From contig CH003357.1 of NCBI GenBank assembly GCA_000149265.1, forward strand, positions 63,137 through 127,136: 64,000 bases of DNA, in the 5' to 3' direction. Source of the DNA: Ciona savignyi. Lineage: Eukaryota > Chordata > Ascidiacea > Phlebobranchia > Cionidae. A program made the translations under genes and the position numbers. The notes beneath the pieces were generated by a model. The model saw nothing but the letters and a program-made list of their open reading frames with translations, did no database searches and had not been told where the DNA came from. Shown in pieces: positions 35,155 to 46,509 of the stretch. Each line of letters starts with the position of its first letter. The stretch's first letter is position 1.

Positions 35155-35746
35155 TTAAGGTCTAATCTGCTTCACTTTTAGAGCCATTCGATTGTCGTCA
35201 ATAGCGAAATGGCACACAACTGCAGTGTACTGTTTACAATTTCCATGCTTTACCCAAGGGAGAGCGGGATTAAAAGATCCGCCCATTGCAGTAATTGATG
35301 TGACCTGGAAAGCGCAGTTGGTGCTATTCTTTGTAGCTTCATGCTGTTGCATTTGACTTCCAGCCAAGACTTAAATAATTTCCCTCTCACATACTAATTG
35401 TACGAATGCTTGATGCTATTAGCATAACGCAAATGCCCCCGGAAAGGTATACAATGAAAATAACTTTATAAAATGTATAAGCCTCTAACATGTATCTCGA
35501 TTAACACAACAAAACAGAAATGGTAATAGTAAACTGAGCATACTACAAAAATGTGCTGCAGCAGTCCAGAATATTCGAGCCTGACAGTTAGTTTTAAAGC
35601 CCCCTTCAGGCCCACGTGTCCCAGCGCAGGGTACGTCCTTACCGGACATCGCTTGAACCCCGAATTGAATTCACTGAACAAAAAGTAAGCGACATTTCTG
35701 TCGACATAATACACATTGATATATTCGTGTTGGTAACTTATAGTCA
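35155..35746 (-). CDS. Two exon-like segments of an unrecognised minus-strand gene (3' end)
   Basis: The segment 35746-35643 follows a strong acceptor (tctccttttccag), encodes 34 codons including YVDRNVAYFLFSEFNSGFKR, and ends at a gtaagg donor in phase 0. A phase-0 continuation at 35343-35155 (acceptor atgcaacag) gives 62 codons to a stop, containing CAFQVTSITAMGG and three cysteines, and ends KVKQIRP. Both segments look protein-like in amino-acid usage. The 5' exons were not found and the family is not recognised. The first segment would need a donor in phase 1 upstream. Confidence 0.35.
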
Positions 35747-35754
35747 CTGGAAAA

Positions 35755-35815
35755 GGAGAGAGAAAGAGTGTGAGTGATAGGGAGAGAGAGAGAAAGAAAA
35801 GAAAATAGAGAGCGT
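35755..35815. repeat. GA-rich simple sequence
   Basis: A purine-only run of GA and GAAA units (gagagagagagaaag and similar) on the plus strand. It forms the pyrimidine tract upstream of the candidate minus-strand exon at 35746. Confidence 0.8.
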
Positions 35816-37034
35816 TACAAAGCGATGGACAGTTATTATTTTTATAAGTACACAACCAGTATAGTATATTATAATTTAAGGTTAAAACGAACTGCTAAGA
35901 TGCCACTGTTTATTAATTCCCTGGTAGTCGGGAAAACCTTGACTGGCCACTCGTGCTCGTAACGATGGGATGGTCGAATGGCGATCGCTACTGATTCATA
36001 TATATATTTATACAATAACGGGTTTGCAAACGAGGTCATTGCTGGTTCTAAACTTGTACTGATTATAAAAATAAATATAATGAAAATAAAAGTTTGCTTG
36101 GTTATATAAAAAAACGACCTTTTGTATGCCCTGCGTACACGATCAACGTGGTAATTACGTTACAGCCTTTAAGTTTAAGAGGTGGAAGTCGAATAGGTCC
36201 TGGAAAAGCTGGAAATGGTAACACGGGTAAATTCTTTTTAAACCAACCATTAAAGAAACAAACGTTTCAAAGTGGCATTTTCAAGTTGTGTCCATTTAAT
36301 CAGGATGTTTGAGGCCGTTGTATAGAATGGGTTAATTGGTTTCTCAAAGCCAACGAAATAGGGTTTAAACAAAAATCACGCAAATTTTGTTAAAACCGTG
36401 ATCTTTGCTTTTATACAACATATAAAAATATCCATTACGTTAAACATGCATATAATAATTGCACCGTCGGTTTAGCACTTAGGTCAATAAATATGCAGTT
36501 GTTACAAGAGTTTTAGATTCGTATATTCCGAGATTGCCGTATACCAATCGGGCCTGAAAGACAAGGAAGTTATACTTCCAAATTCTTTTCCTAAAAGCTA
36601 ATGCTACATATGGAAAGTTTCCAGACAGTATATAATATTTATAAGGATTGCATCTCCTGATTCCCGTATGTGGGACTAAGACATTAGCGAGGTTTCACCA
36701 AGCACATAGTGAGGTTAATAGAGCTATTGCAGATTTATTGTATTATTTGATAAAAAAAGATTTTGTTGAATGCATTTAAATGTATTGTATTAAGACAAAG
36801 TGCTTTACCCAAGGACATAACCGAACGAAAATGGTCCGGTTAAAAATTAAATTATATGAATAGGATCCCTCTCATTACCCATATGTTGTCGTCAGGCACA
36901 ACTGGACCATATAGGAAATAACTAGTCTACAAAGTGTAATCTAAGTAGGCCTTCATTGCACAGTGTTTCTTAACAAATGTAGAGCCATGTATAGCTAACT
37001 AATTTAGTGTATTTTGTTTTGATTAGTTGGGATA
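35816..37034. other. Upstream region of the JmjC gene
   Basis: A possible isolated plus-strand exon (36161-36221, between ttacag and gtaaat, encoding PLSLRGGSRIGPGKAGNGNT) cannot be joined to anything. A decayed minus-strand SINE lies at about 36660-36830. Immediately before the JmjC start codon, the tract ttttgttttgattag (ending at 37026) looks like a splice acceptor only 8 bp from the ATG. In an animal with spliced-leader trans-splicing it could be the outron acceptor. Confidence 0.35.
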
Positions 37035-40000
37035 ATGGCTTGTAGATCACAGAATTTAATTTTGGTAGGTTTTTTGCTTTTGTGCTTTCAACTGGCTTCA
37101 ACTGAAGATCCACATGGACATCAACAGCCGCTTCGTTTAATTCTATCTCTAACACATGTGTCTGAAACAGACAGTTATTTGAATTCTTTGGAATTCTATA
37201 ATAATTATGTGAGGCCAGTGAAACCGGTTATATTAAGACAGGCAGCAAAATCTTTACCGAGCTTTAAAAACCTGAAAAGTGATAACTATCTAAGGTAGGA
37301 TATACATAAACTTGATACAATTCACGTATATATATTATTTTAAAACTGCTTTTTCGACGGCATTCGTTAAACTAGACTGACTAAACCTTAAACAATTTTA
37401 GTCGTCATAAGCAATAACCGCAATATGGGCCATTTTTCCTCTGATACAAATAAATTAAGAAAATACAGAACACACCACAGCCGCATAAATTTTAAATAAC
37501 GAATCTTAAAAGGGAAAATTTCGGAGGCTGGAACGTACTTGTCAAATCTTCTAAGAAAGAAAATCGATCTTTAGAGTCAACAACGATGAAATTATCCCAG
37601 TATTTAGATATCTACAGTAGCTCTGACGTGTACATGGAACAGAATATTAATCCCACGGACGATTTTGCAGGTATAGGATGCTGTGGAATAGTGCTTATAG
37701 TATGTATTTTCGACTTTTAAGAATAGTAAAAAACGTGATATACAATTTTCTTTTAACAATTGTATTTATTTAATTATCTTACTTACACCAACAATTACCA
37801 TTTTACATACAGACAACGTCTATGTTCCAAAACCGATCACATGTTACGATTTTAGCGATAAGCTCAACAACGCTACCTTGTGGCTTTCATCTGGTGGTAC
37901 AAAATCCGATTTGCATGTCGATGCTTATGAATATATGCACTGTTTGATCTATGGTGAAAACCAGTTTTTGCTTGCTGATAGAGTAAGTATTTAGCAGATA
38001 TCCTCCTTTCTTGTAAAATTTGGATCTGTAAGAGTTTATATAACTTGTGTTCGAAAAAATAGTGGGATTTAAGGATCTGGGTTTCCTATTCAAGTTTTGA
38101 CAACATTTATATTCCATACCACATTACTATAAACAAGTATAATGTGTGCTTCATGTTTCTGTCATATAGGTCTACTTATTACACTTTTGTCTTTTTCCTC
38201 TGTACAAAATCAAGGATATAGGATAGGATATTCATGTTTATCCCCGTGAATGGGAAAACCTAGGGGGTTATCACACGGGCAATCGTCAGATCACCTCGCG
38301 CCCATCGTCGGGTTACCGGAGCTATTGCAGTGTGTTGTATATATGATAGACACGTTCCTTCAATTTGGTAGAACCCATTAAACCGCTGGGATCAGGCAAT
38401 GTCCGTAAAGTGCCTTTCCCAAGGACACAACAGACTAGCTAGCTGCCAGTTTTGCACCTGCAACCTTTCGATTGAAAGGCGACGAAACCGCTAGACCACC
38501 GGGCCGGACGTTCGTTTAATCAAGGTCGTTTAATGTAGGGATATAGCCCCCTTGTGTCCATGTATTATCAATGGGTAGTCAGAAAAATTCCTTGTAACAT
38601 CCACTAGATATCCTTAACATTATCTTTGGATTTATCATTTGTGTTTGGTAATTTCCCGACTCAAAAGAGACATACTTCCATGCGCTTTCCATGGCTTTTA
38701 TCCGCGATTCATCTTTGATACAAGAATATTTTATCCTTGGCATGTCATTATATTTTTGACTGGATTGTGAGTTCAAATACAAATTATGATTGTCGTCGCT
38801 TACATGGAAGACATTTTTGTAGTTTAGGTTAATTCGGTTAAATAACTAAACATGTATTTAACGTCCGTCAAATTACTCATCCAGCTGGATATACATTTAT
38901 TACAGAAATATAGATCAGATCTGCCCATCGACCTGCCCAACGGACACAGCTCACTGGACGTGGAACGAGTTGATTTGATTAAATACCCGACAATCAATAA
39001 AATACCTTGGTACATTGCCAAGCTTCAAGCTGGAGATTGCTTATATTTACCAAACGGGTAAGAAATTTTTAAGTAGCAACGTTAGTGCGTTGCCTTTCAG
39101 TTGTAGACTGGTAGGATTAAAACTGCTCGCGAGCAAGTTGGTATAGTGTTAATACCAGGGTACTTAGCGGGCCTGTGGATAATTCGATTGTACCAAAATT
39201 AAAACAAAGTCTCAATCACACAAAACACACTGCCATATAGACCCTGTAACCCATCAACGGTGAGTACGAGATTATTTGACGATTACGGTGTGACAACGCT
39301 CTTTCCACAATTCTATTCAGAGAGCTATAACCATCAACATTTCATGATCTATCTTATATAAGTGCAGAGCTGTTTAAGCAGGTGTGCAATCACAATTTAT
39401 TAGAGCTGGTATTTATTATAAATAACGATAAAGTTGATTTAAAATATAATTACTAAACAATAAAATAAAAGCAGGCAGTCTAAAACGTATTTATTGTGCC
39501 GATGTGATTTTATACGTCGCGAATGGCCAGCTTTGCTGCAAATTTGTATTACTGAATAACACAAGGAGCTGGTCACTAGCTATAGTCGTTTGTTTTATTG
39601 GGCACAACACTTATTGCCTGAACTCAAAGAATTATCGGGTTTTACAAAATTAAAGATATGTGTGAATCATACAGAACACACTTGAAATAGCTCCGGTAAC
39701 CCGAGGGTGGGCGCGAAAGTGACCTGACGATTGCCCTGTGTTAACTTCATTGCTTTTCCCATTCATGCTATTTATTTGAGATCATGGGGAAATGGCCAAT
39801 CGAGTGTGAACTGTACGTCAGGCATTTTATTGAACAATCTAAACTACCTTGCACCACAATAAACCGCAATTAAGAGCGAGGTCAGTTATGTATATATATA
39901 ATTATATCATTCAATAGGTGGGCACAAAAATCTTTCGTTCTTTGCAACATAATTAAAAGCTTATCCATGCAGTTGGGCGCATCAAGTTACGTCATCTGAA

Positions 40001-41860
40001 GGACGAAGTCTTGCTTGGAATCTATGGTGGCTGTGGTTCGGACAACTGACTGGAGAATCAAAGTGTGATAAAAGTGTGGATCACATTCAGCTGTCCGAAC
40101 TGAAAGATTCCGGAGTAGAGTCGCTAACATTATTAAGGTAATATTAATAATTATCTGATAGAGTTACAATCAGAGTAAAGCTTAGATGTTTTTATTTGGC
40201 TGTCATGCAGTTTTTGCTAATGAAAGATTATTTACCGGTAAAACGTATTCCTTTGCCCCTTCCAAGTAATCTCCTTTCATTTATATATGTCGTTTAAAAG
40301 CGTCCATTCTTTACATAGACTTCAACTACTACTTTAAACCTCTATTTGTAAAACTGACATAACCACCAATAAAATAGCACTCTTAGAATGCCGTCTATAT
40401 GGATCCCGGCAATCAGCCAACGTTTTAAAAGTCAGGTCTAGCCATAAATTTATACTATTTGATACTTAACACTGTGATCTTGTGTAATAACGGCTATTGA
40501 CATGCTTCTTACTTAACTTATAAATAAGCCTCTTGGCTTATTAACTTATTTTTTTTGACAGGCCTAAATGTATTTTAGGCGTTTAAATGATTCATAAGTA
40601 CCACTGTGGTACAAGTAAAATTAAAAAAAAGATTTTCCAGATATCACATTCTGTTGGCATTCCAAGACGGAGTCTCTTTAGACAGGAAAGCTTTTGCAGA
40701 TTCACTTATTGATGATGTAGGAATCAAAGTAAGTGAATTTTTACCATTGTATATAGGCTAATAAGGGGACTAGGTGGTTGGGCCCATTTAAGTGATGGAG
40801 TTGTAGGGAGCCGTTGCAGGCCGCTTGTCTATTGTACTAGATTCTTTCTTGTAGGCCCAGGTAAGCCGGTTACAACACAAGATGCGATCTGCTATTTCCC
40901 ACGCGCTATTTCGACTCTCAGAGGCGCGCTAATTAATGGAGGTTTTCTGCGTAAACGTCCTCGACTTGACTACTGTCTTCTGTGGTTCGTCGATCAAATC
41001 TTTACTAGTTTGATAACATCAATTGTATTGAGCAATTGAGGCGATTAACTTAGTACCAGTTACGAGTTAAATCGTTAGATGTTTTAGCGACATAGATTCC
41101 AGATAAAACTCTTAGTATCGTCACATACAAGATGTCTCTTAATGCGTTAGGAGCTCTCCGTTGGAATCCTGATGAGCCAAAGTCAAATAAATTTATACAG
41201 CAAAACTATTCGACAGCTGCGGTAATAATAATTCAGTGATGACGCAATGTCAGCGTAAATGTCGGCTGCGGCGATAATAAATCTTATGTAACTCATGAGG
41301 TCGCTACATAGTTTTGTATAATTTCATTTCCTTTTTTGTTCATTTTTAGTCTACAATATTAGCACAAGCTCACAAGCACCACTATTAAAGTTGTGGTTCG
41401 CACTTTTACTGCACATGTTTCCTTGGTGGATTACCATTTTAGATTGCTTTAATTTCTAATGTTCATTCTACATGGGAAAATAATAAAATTAGTTTTTGAT
41501 GTAGCTTCTATACTTTGTATGATGTAACTATATATTTAAAGTTTTTCTAATCTTTGATGGACGTGTTTTAACTACTGTAAATCTACCCCACATCTCTGTT
41601 TTTTTTTCTTATCATAATATTAACGGTGGGGTGTGGCTTTCAACCGTATATGAAAAGACTAATAATAAACGAAACTAAAAATCATGGCGATCTGGAGTAA
41701 AACTTCTATCCAGATTTCTGACCTATTCGACCAACTGGATACAAACAAGAATGGCGTTGTCACGGCGAAGGAAGCATTTTCGACACCACCTTCAATATTT
41801 CAATCCCTGTCCGACGAACCTATGGAAGAAGATTCGAAAAACACAAAACAAGAGTTATAG
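37035..41860 (+). CDS. Predicted ER-lumenal JmjC/cupin oxygenase-like protein with EF-hand and KQEL tail
   Basis: Seven exons, 37035-37294, 37513-37670, 37813-37982, 38906-39057, 39973-40137, 40641-40728 and 41714-41860, join in frame into 380 codons (379 aa). Residues 8-23 (LILVGFLLLCFQLAST region) form a signal peptide. The JmjC/cupin-8 domain (about 35-265) has the Fe(II) triad H174, D176 (SDLHVDAYEYMH) and H250 (LPNGWAHQV). The position normally held by the 2-oxoglutarate-binding lysine (GxKxF) reads GENQF, so Asn189 replaces Lys. Residues 340-351 form a canonical EF-hand loop (DTNKNGVVTAKE). The C-terminus is KQEL, similar to KDEL retrieval signals. By family it would be a protein hydroxylase. 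Location in the ER and calcium binding are inferred. Most similar groups are JMJD5/JMJD7/JMJD8-type cupin-8 proteins. Exact orthology is not established. Confidence 0.85.
38215..38510 (-). repeat. Near full-length SINE in JmjC-gene intron 3
   Basis: A minus-orientation copy with ATAGG tail units at its left end (38218-38230), the conserved body (cacgggcaatcgtcagatca), and the tRNA-like head ending ccgctagaccaccgggccgg. A few bases are missing in box A relative to the copy at 32176. Confidence 0.88.
39075..39345 (+). repeat. Diverged SINE copy in JmjC-gene intron 4
   Basis: Family phrases gtgcgttgcctttcagt, acaaaacacactgcca and cggtgagtacgag occur in the expected order but are strongly mutated. 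It lies just downstream of exon 4. Confidence 0.55.
39530..39775 (+). repeat. Second SINE copy in JmjC-gene intron 4
   Basis: This copy lacks a clear tRNA head but retains gagctggtcactagctatag, tgcctgaactcaaaga, acagaacacacttgaaata, gctccggtaacccga and the gcgcgaaagtgacctgacga body. It ends near ttttcccattcatg. Confidence 0.65.
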
Positions 41861-42950
41861 TGTAAATATTTTTTAGCGTTTTGGTTTAAGTTAACACGCC
41901 AGCTTCAGTTAAGAGCATACTGACGGTGACTTTAATCTAATATTTGTGTTTTTATTTAAATGCGTAAACCTGCATGATAAAATAGTTTATAACACACTAA
42001 AACTACAAGTTTCGTTGGGGGTAATTTTGTGCTAAAGGTGCGGGGCCAAGGGTTTTTCAACGCTCGTAATTAGTCGGGACCAGGTTTAGATCACGTCGGG
42101 GTCACGAAATGTGGGGCCAGGGTCTTTTAACGCTCTAAATTGGCCGGGACCAATAGTCCCAGTATCCGCTGCCGTTTATATCCGGTACACAAATCTCCGT
42201 TCTGACCTTATGTGTACCCACATGGCGTGGAATTAAACTAGACTGGCAGCGGAACCTCCATTAAATAAAAAAACGAAAAGGTCCACTCGTAGATATGTTC
42301 TTTATTAAGTTGTGTTTTAATGTATTTTTGTGTATGTAATCGCACAACGCTTTATAAGGCAAAAAATGACGTAGATGGAAAACAACTGCTTTAAGTGTCA
42401 AGGACGTCATGAGGTGATAAGTGTCATGACGTCATAAGGTGATGACAAAACGAACACAGTTGGTGTCGATTAAATGAAATAAAGGAAGTTTTTTCAAATA
42501 TATTGTCGAAAATTGCTATACAGCACCTTGCTTTCCCCACATTTAAGTGATGGGTTTCAATGGTCAGAATTAGAATTTGTAACACAATCTGAAATTCGTT
42601 TTCAAAACCTAAGGCCAAGAGTTGGCATTAAAAGCAATAATAAGAACATATTCAAGCAAGGAAAAATATGGTTAGTGGCTATGCTGTAGGGCGAATGTTA
42701 AATCAAGCATTATTCAAGAAAAGAAGACACAAAAAAAACGTTGTGACAATGCCGATTGTCAGTTATAAGAGTATGACCAAGGACACGGAAGGTTACTCGT
42801 GTATTTGGCATTGCCTGTTTTAAAGAGTAATAAGACTGATTACCATTTTCATTGATCCATTCAAGGTGAAAAATGGCAATACAAGAGAGCCAACTTTTGT
42901 ATTTTAGTAAATGGTGAAACAGGTTAGCATGGCAAATTCCAACACACGTA
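41861..42950. repeat. Dispersed repeat family region after the JmjC gene
   Basis: Two direct copies of ggggccaRggtYttttYaacgc with tcgggacca lie 69 bp apart (42044 and 42113). They are followed by a segment (42150-42560) that recurs at 44795-45080, 45306-45430 and, inverted, 61545-61830. The repeat includes TGACGTCA palindromes and an aatatattgtcgaaaattgc block. No coding capacity is seen. Confidence 0.6.
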
Positions 42951-42954
42951 ATAA

Positions 42955-44537
42955 AGTATATCCTCGATTATCCGTCCCTCGTTTATCCGGCATTCGATTA
43001 TCCGTCCATTGGGTCAGATGATAATTTATGATATAACAATAAGGTGTAACTTTGACAAAATTTTGCTCAAGACTTGTTAATTGTCATTGTAACCTCACAA
43101 AGCTCTTATGTACCAAGACTAGTGCAGATCTTATGTACCAAGGCTGTGCAAATTCATAAAAAATCATAACGATTAACCGGTTCAACAGTAAATCGGTTAA
43201 CGGTTAACCGATTAAATCGGCGTTTCCCTACTCGATGTAACGATTCAAGCCGATCTTACAGTATTTTAAGAACAACCTGCTTATAGCGTGTGTTATTATC
43301 GCGCGCTGTCCAAAAGGTCGGCTTCTTCACAAGATAAGGCCACTCTCCGTTATCTTATGCTTATCTTATATTCGTTCGTACGGAGTTGAAAGAAATACAT
43401 GAGAAAACAAGCCGCAGATCATGCCGGCGTTGCCTTCTGTCTTGCCGCGCTGATTACTGGTAAGAAAATTGGCGCGAATTCAAGATCACGTGTATTTCAG
43501 GCGATTTTGATTATTTCTACCAGTTGGTTCAAACATTTAACTCGAAAAAAGGAAGAAACTAACTTCATCTGCTATGGCTAAAACAAGGATTTGCTCAGAA
43601 AGTATATTTACAACGATGTTCAACTCCCGTTTGAATAATTACGGACAGAAGCGTAATTACGTAATTTTGATTTGACTTACGTAACGTAATTCCGACGTCC
43701 GCAATTACGTAACTCAACGTATTTCGTAATTACGCCGAGCTCTAGTCGGTTAACCATTTACCGAGTCAATAGATAGCCCTACTGTAATTTTAACGATAAC
43801 GGGCAATAAAAGCCCTACTGTAATTTTAACGATCTCGCAAATTTACATTGCTTTCTGTAAGATTTATCGTCGCAATTATTGTTTATATTATATCGATGTC
43901 ACTAGGGAATAAGATCGGTATTGTATTCCCTTTTTTCCCACAATTTCACCGAACTATAACACGCTTGTTTTTAAACGCATGAGCATTATCGCGAGGTAAT
44001 CGGTCTTTTGGTAGTATGATTTGGAATTAACGGTTATAAAGAAGATGTGTATGACGTGCTTTGGCTCCTGTTCAGCCACAATTTGGTAAATATTGGGTTT
44101 ATTTCTCAAACTAGTAATTTTTGTGATAATTAAATTGTACATATATTTTTCCTTAGAAAACCGTCATTTCAAGACCTTTCGTTTTCGCCATCATTTAAAT
44201 TCGAATAAATTCACAAGTTTTGGACAATGACGCGTTATTTCAAACTCTGAATAAAGGACGCCGTCTATAAGCATACTGCAACCTCTCGCTAAGACAGGTG
44301 TTAGGAGCCAGCACCTTGTCGGGAAGTTACATCTTCAATAAATAAGTACTGAGATCCCTCAATGCGGTACGTTATTTGATGTTGAACCTTGTTTGAGTTT
44401 TGTTGCATTCGAATCTGCTGCTTGCTGCGTTGTTTTGGTTTAAATATAGGAATTCAATTATGCGTTTTTTTCTTATCCGTTCAGGTTTTGAAGAAATGCT
44501 GTCCCGACTAGACCGGATAATCGAGGAAGTACTTATA
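42955..44537. mobile_element. Pogo/Tigger-like inverted-repeat element carrying a nested hAT copy
   Basis: The left end AGTATATCCTCGATTATCCG and the reverse complement of the right end (AGTACTTCCTCGATTATCCG) match over about 18 of 20 positions, and resemble pogo/Tigger termini. TA dinucleotides sit at both outer edges. There is no transposase frame. The inner segment at 43143-43782 is a separate hAT-like copy. Confidence 0.5.
43143..43782 (-). mobile_element. Decayed second copy of the TAGGGCTGTGCA hAT-like element
   Basis: It begins aaggctgtgcaaattcataa, equivalent to the reversed right end of the element at 1549-2440. It shares the ttaaccgattaaatcgg repeats and the aaggccactctccgttatct segment, and ends near gatagccct. 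It is rearranged internally. A 27-bp direct repeat (gccctactgtaattttaacg...) follows at 43777-43830. Confidence 0.6.
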
Positions 44538-45162
44538 AAAAACCGCGCCACTCGGGGCGATAGACAAGGCTAGTATTTGCCTTTAGACTTGTATAACACA
44601 CAAATTAAGATGTATTTGGCAAAGGAAGGGATGGATGTATGCTTGGACTAAATCGCCTATGGTGCACAAACCACTAACCTTTCTTTAATGCTGTAATCAT
44701 CCTTATCGCAAAGTTCATTAAATGTTTGCAGTAGATCAGCATCAGTCATATCTTTAAATTGTTGTGGATTGTCACGTTTTCGGGTATTCACCAATTGTGG
44801 GCCAGGGATTTTTCAACGCTCTAAATTGGCCGGGACCAGGTCCCAGGATCCGCTGCCTTCTATACCTCGTACATAAATCTTCGTTCCGACTCCATGTGTA
44901 CTCACATGGCGTGAAGCGAAACTAGGCTGGCGGCGGAACCTCCACTAAATAGAATTAAATGAAATAAATGCAGTTTTTGCAAATAGAATGTCGAAAATTG
45001 CTATACAAAGGTTACCGTTGCGGTGTGTAGCCAATGTTTACGTTTAAACGAAGGGGTTAGTTTTACCAAAACAAAAGTAGATATAATTTTTGACCATACG
45101 TAATAGCACTTAATTTCCCTTTATATGTTGGACAGTATTTTGTAAATATATATATATCCGTT

Positions 45163-45735
45163 AGTCTGGCGGTTAAGTGCGTCGCCTTTCAATCGAAAGG
45201 TTATGNNNNNNNNNNNNNNNNNNNNNNNNNNNNNNNNNNNNNNNNNNNNNNNNNNNNNNNNNNNNNNNNNNNNNNNNNNNNNNNNNNNNNNNNNNNNNNN
45301 NNNNNAGAATTAAATGAAATAAATGCAGTTTTTGCAAATAGAATGTCGAAAATTGCTATACAAAGCTTACCGTTGCGGTGTGTAGCCAATGTTTACGTTT
45401 AAACGAAGGGGTTAGTTTTACCAAAACAAAATGTAGATATAAGTGCGTCGCCTTTCAATCGAAAGGTTATGCAGATGCGAAACTGGTGGCTAGCTAGTCG
45501 GTTGTGTACTTGGGCAAAGCACTATATGGACATTGCTTGAACTCAGCGGATTAATGGGTTCTACCGAATTGAAGGAAAGTGTCTATCAGATACAACAAAC
45601 TACAATCGCTCCGGTAATCCGACGATGGGCGCGAGGTGATCTGACGATTGCCCGTGTGTTAACCCCCTTGGTTTTCCCATTCACGGGAATAAACATGAAT
45701 AGACCATCTTCCTCCTATCCTATTAGATATATTTC
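45163..45735 (+). repeat. SINE split by an assembly gap
   Basis: A SINE head (tccgttagtctggcggttaa and gtgcgtcgcctttcaatcga, 45163-45205) runs into the N gap. A nearly full SINE starting gtgcgtcgcctttcaatcga at about 45443 continues to 45735 with the TATCC tail. The sequence just before each SINE head is also duplicated, see 44950-45470. Confidence 0.75.
45206..45305. other. Assembly gap (100 N)
   Basis: Exactly 100 N bases. This is the conventional placeholder for a gap of unknown size, so the true distance between flanks is not known. Confidence 0.99.
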
Positions 45736-45839
45736 TTTATATAAGAAAATTATGAATATAATATTGGTTAATTTTATTAAATATTATTTCATATTTTACT
45801 TTTTATGTATGATAAGTGATTTAGCTAAAGCATAAACTG

Positions 45840-46200
45840 CACGCGAGAATGACCAACATATAACCTATACTCGATCGGTTGTTTAAATAATCGTTACGGA
45901 CCGCAGTTGAAATTACCTATATCGTAATCTATGTATTTTTCATCTATATTATATGGTTTATTCATTTCCACTGTGCAAAGTACTTTTATGAGCGTTCAAA
46001 TCGTAGACGTTTAACAAATATTACTCGCATTAACTGAATCACGATTAATGTGTAGTGTGTCGAATAACCATATAACTTTTACAGCCGGTGAGCAATTAAT
46101 GGTTATACTTGCAGTTGTGTAGTTCCAAAATCAACGGGTTCCTAAAGCTGTTCCATAAATGTGTTACAACAAGACACTTGAACTTATTTTCTTTAATCAA
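45840..46200. repeat. Block B of the LIM-gene duplication unit (copy 1 of 3)
   Basis: It shares catataacctatactcgatc, cgatcggttgtttaaata and the following sequence with 52620-53010 and 61920-62340. These blocks lie upstream of the minus-strand LIM genes and mark segmental duplication of the gene neighbourhood. Confidence 0.7.
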
Positions 46201-46420
46201 TTATGAAATCGTCATCGAATATTTCTATCCCCTTTCCTTGATGTTTTTTTCCCTTTTTTGTCTCTTGAGCCCAAATTGGAACGCCTAAAATTGTAGCGTT
46301 TCAACACAACTTATTCCACCAACTTTGGAAACAAATACTGGAAACTGGACAACCGTGAAAAGAATTTACATTAACGGCATATAAATAAAAATAAAAGTAC
46401 GGTAGACTAGGCCTACTTAC

Positions 46421-46450
46421 CAAAATATCGTTTTTTTGCACGTTGGGCAT
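46421..46450 (-). pseudogene. Decayed first exon of a CRIP-like LIM gene
   Basis: ATGCCCAACGTGCAAAAAAA... followed by TTTTG/gtaagt aligns with exon 1 of the intact copy (51373-51334), including the preceding aaactRctaaagaaa leader, but about 10 bases are missing. The frame and the two zinc-binding cysteines are therefore lost. No matching exon 2-4 was found next to it before the 48.5 kb gene. Confidence 0.65.
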
Positions 46451-46509
46451 TTCGATATGTTTTTTCTTTGGTAGTTTTATAAATTTTATGTAAAAAGTAT
46501 TTTTAAATA

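Noticed and set aside
35466..35855. 129-codon minus-strand frame as a single protein
   Set aside because: Only the 34 codons between the acceptor and donor look coding. The ends are a GA-repeat translation and intron.
41131..41240. ATG frame MSLNALGALRWNPDEPKSNK in JmjC-gene intron 6
   Set aside because: Faint resemblance to the start of an iron-sulfur subunit, but only 35 codons, no continuation and no splice partner.
43399..43581. Open frame inside the decayed hAT copy
   Set aside because: No transposase similarity, and it is short and in a rearranged segment.
45201..45389. Open frame across the N gap
   Set aside because: It consists largely of unknown residues and is meaningless.
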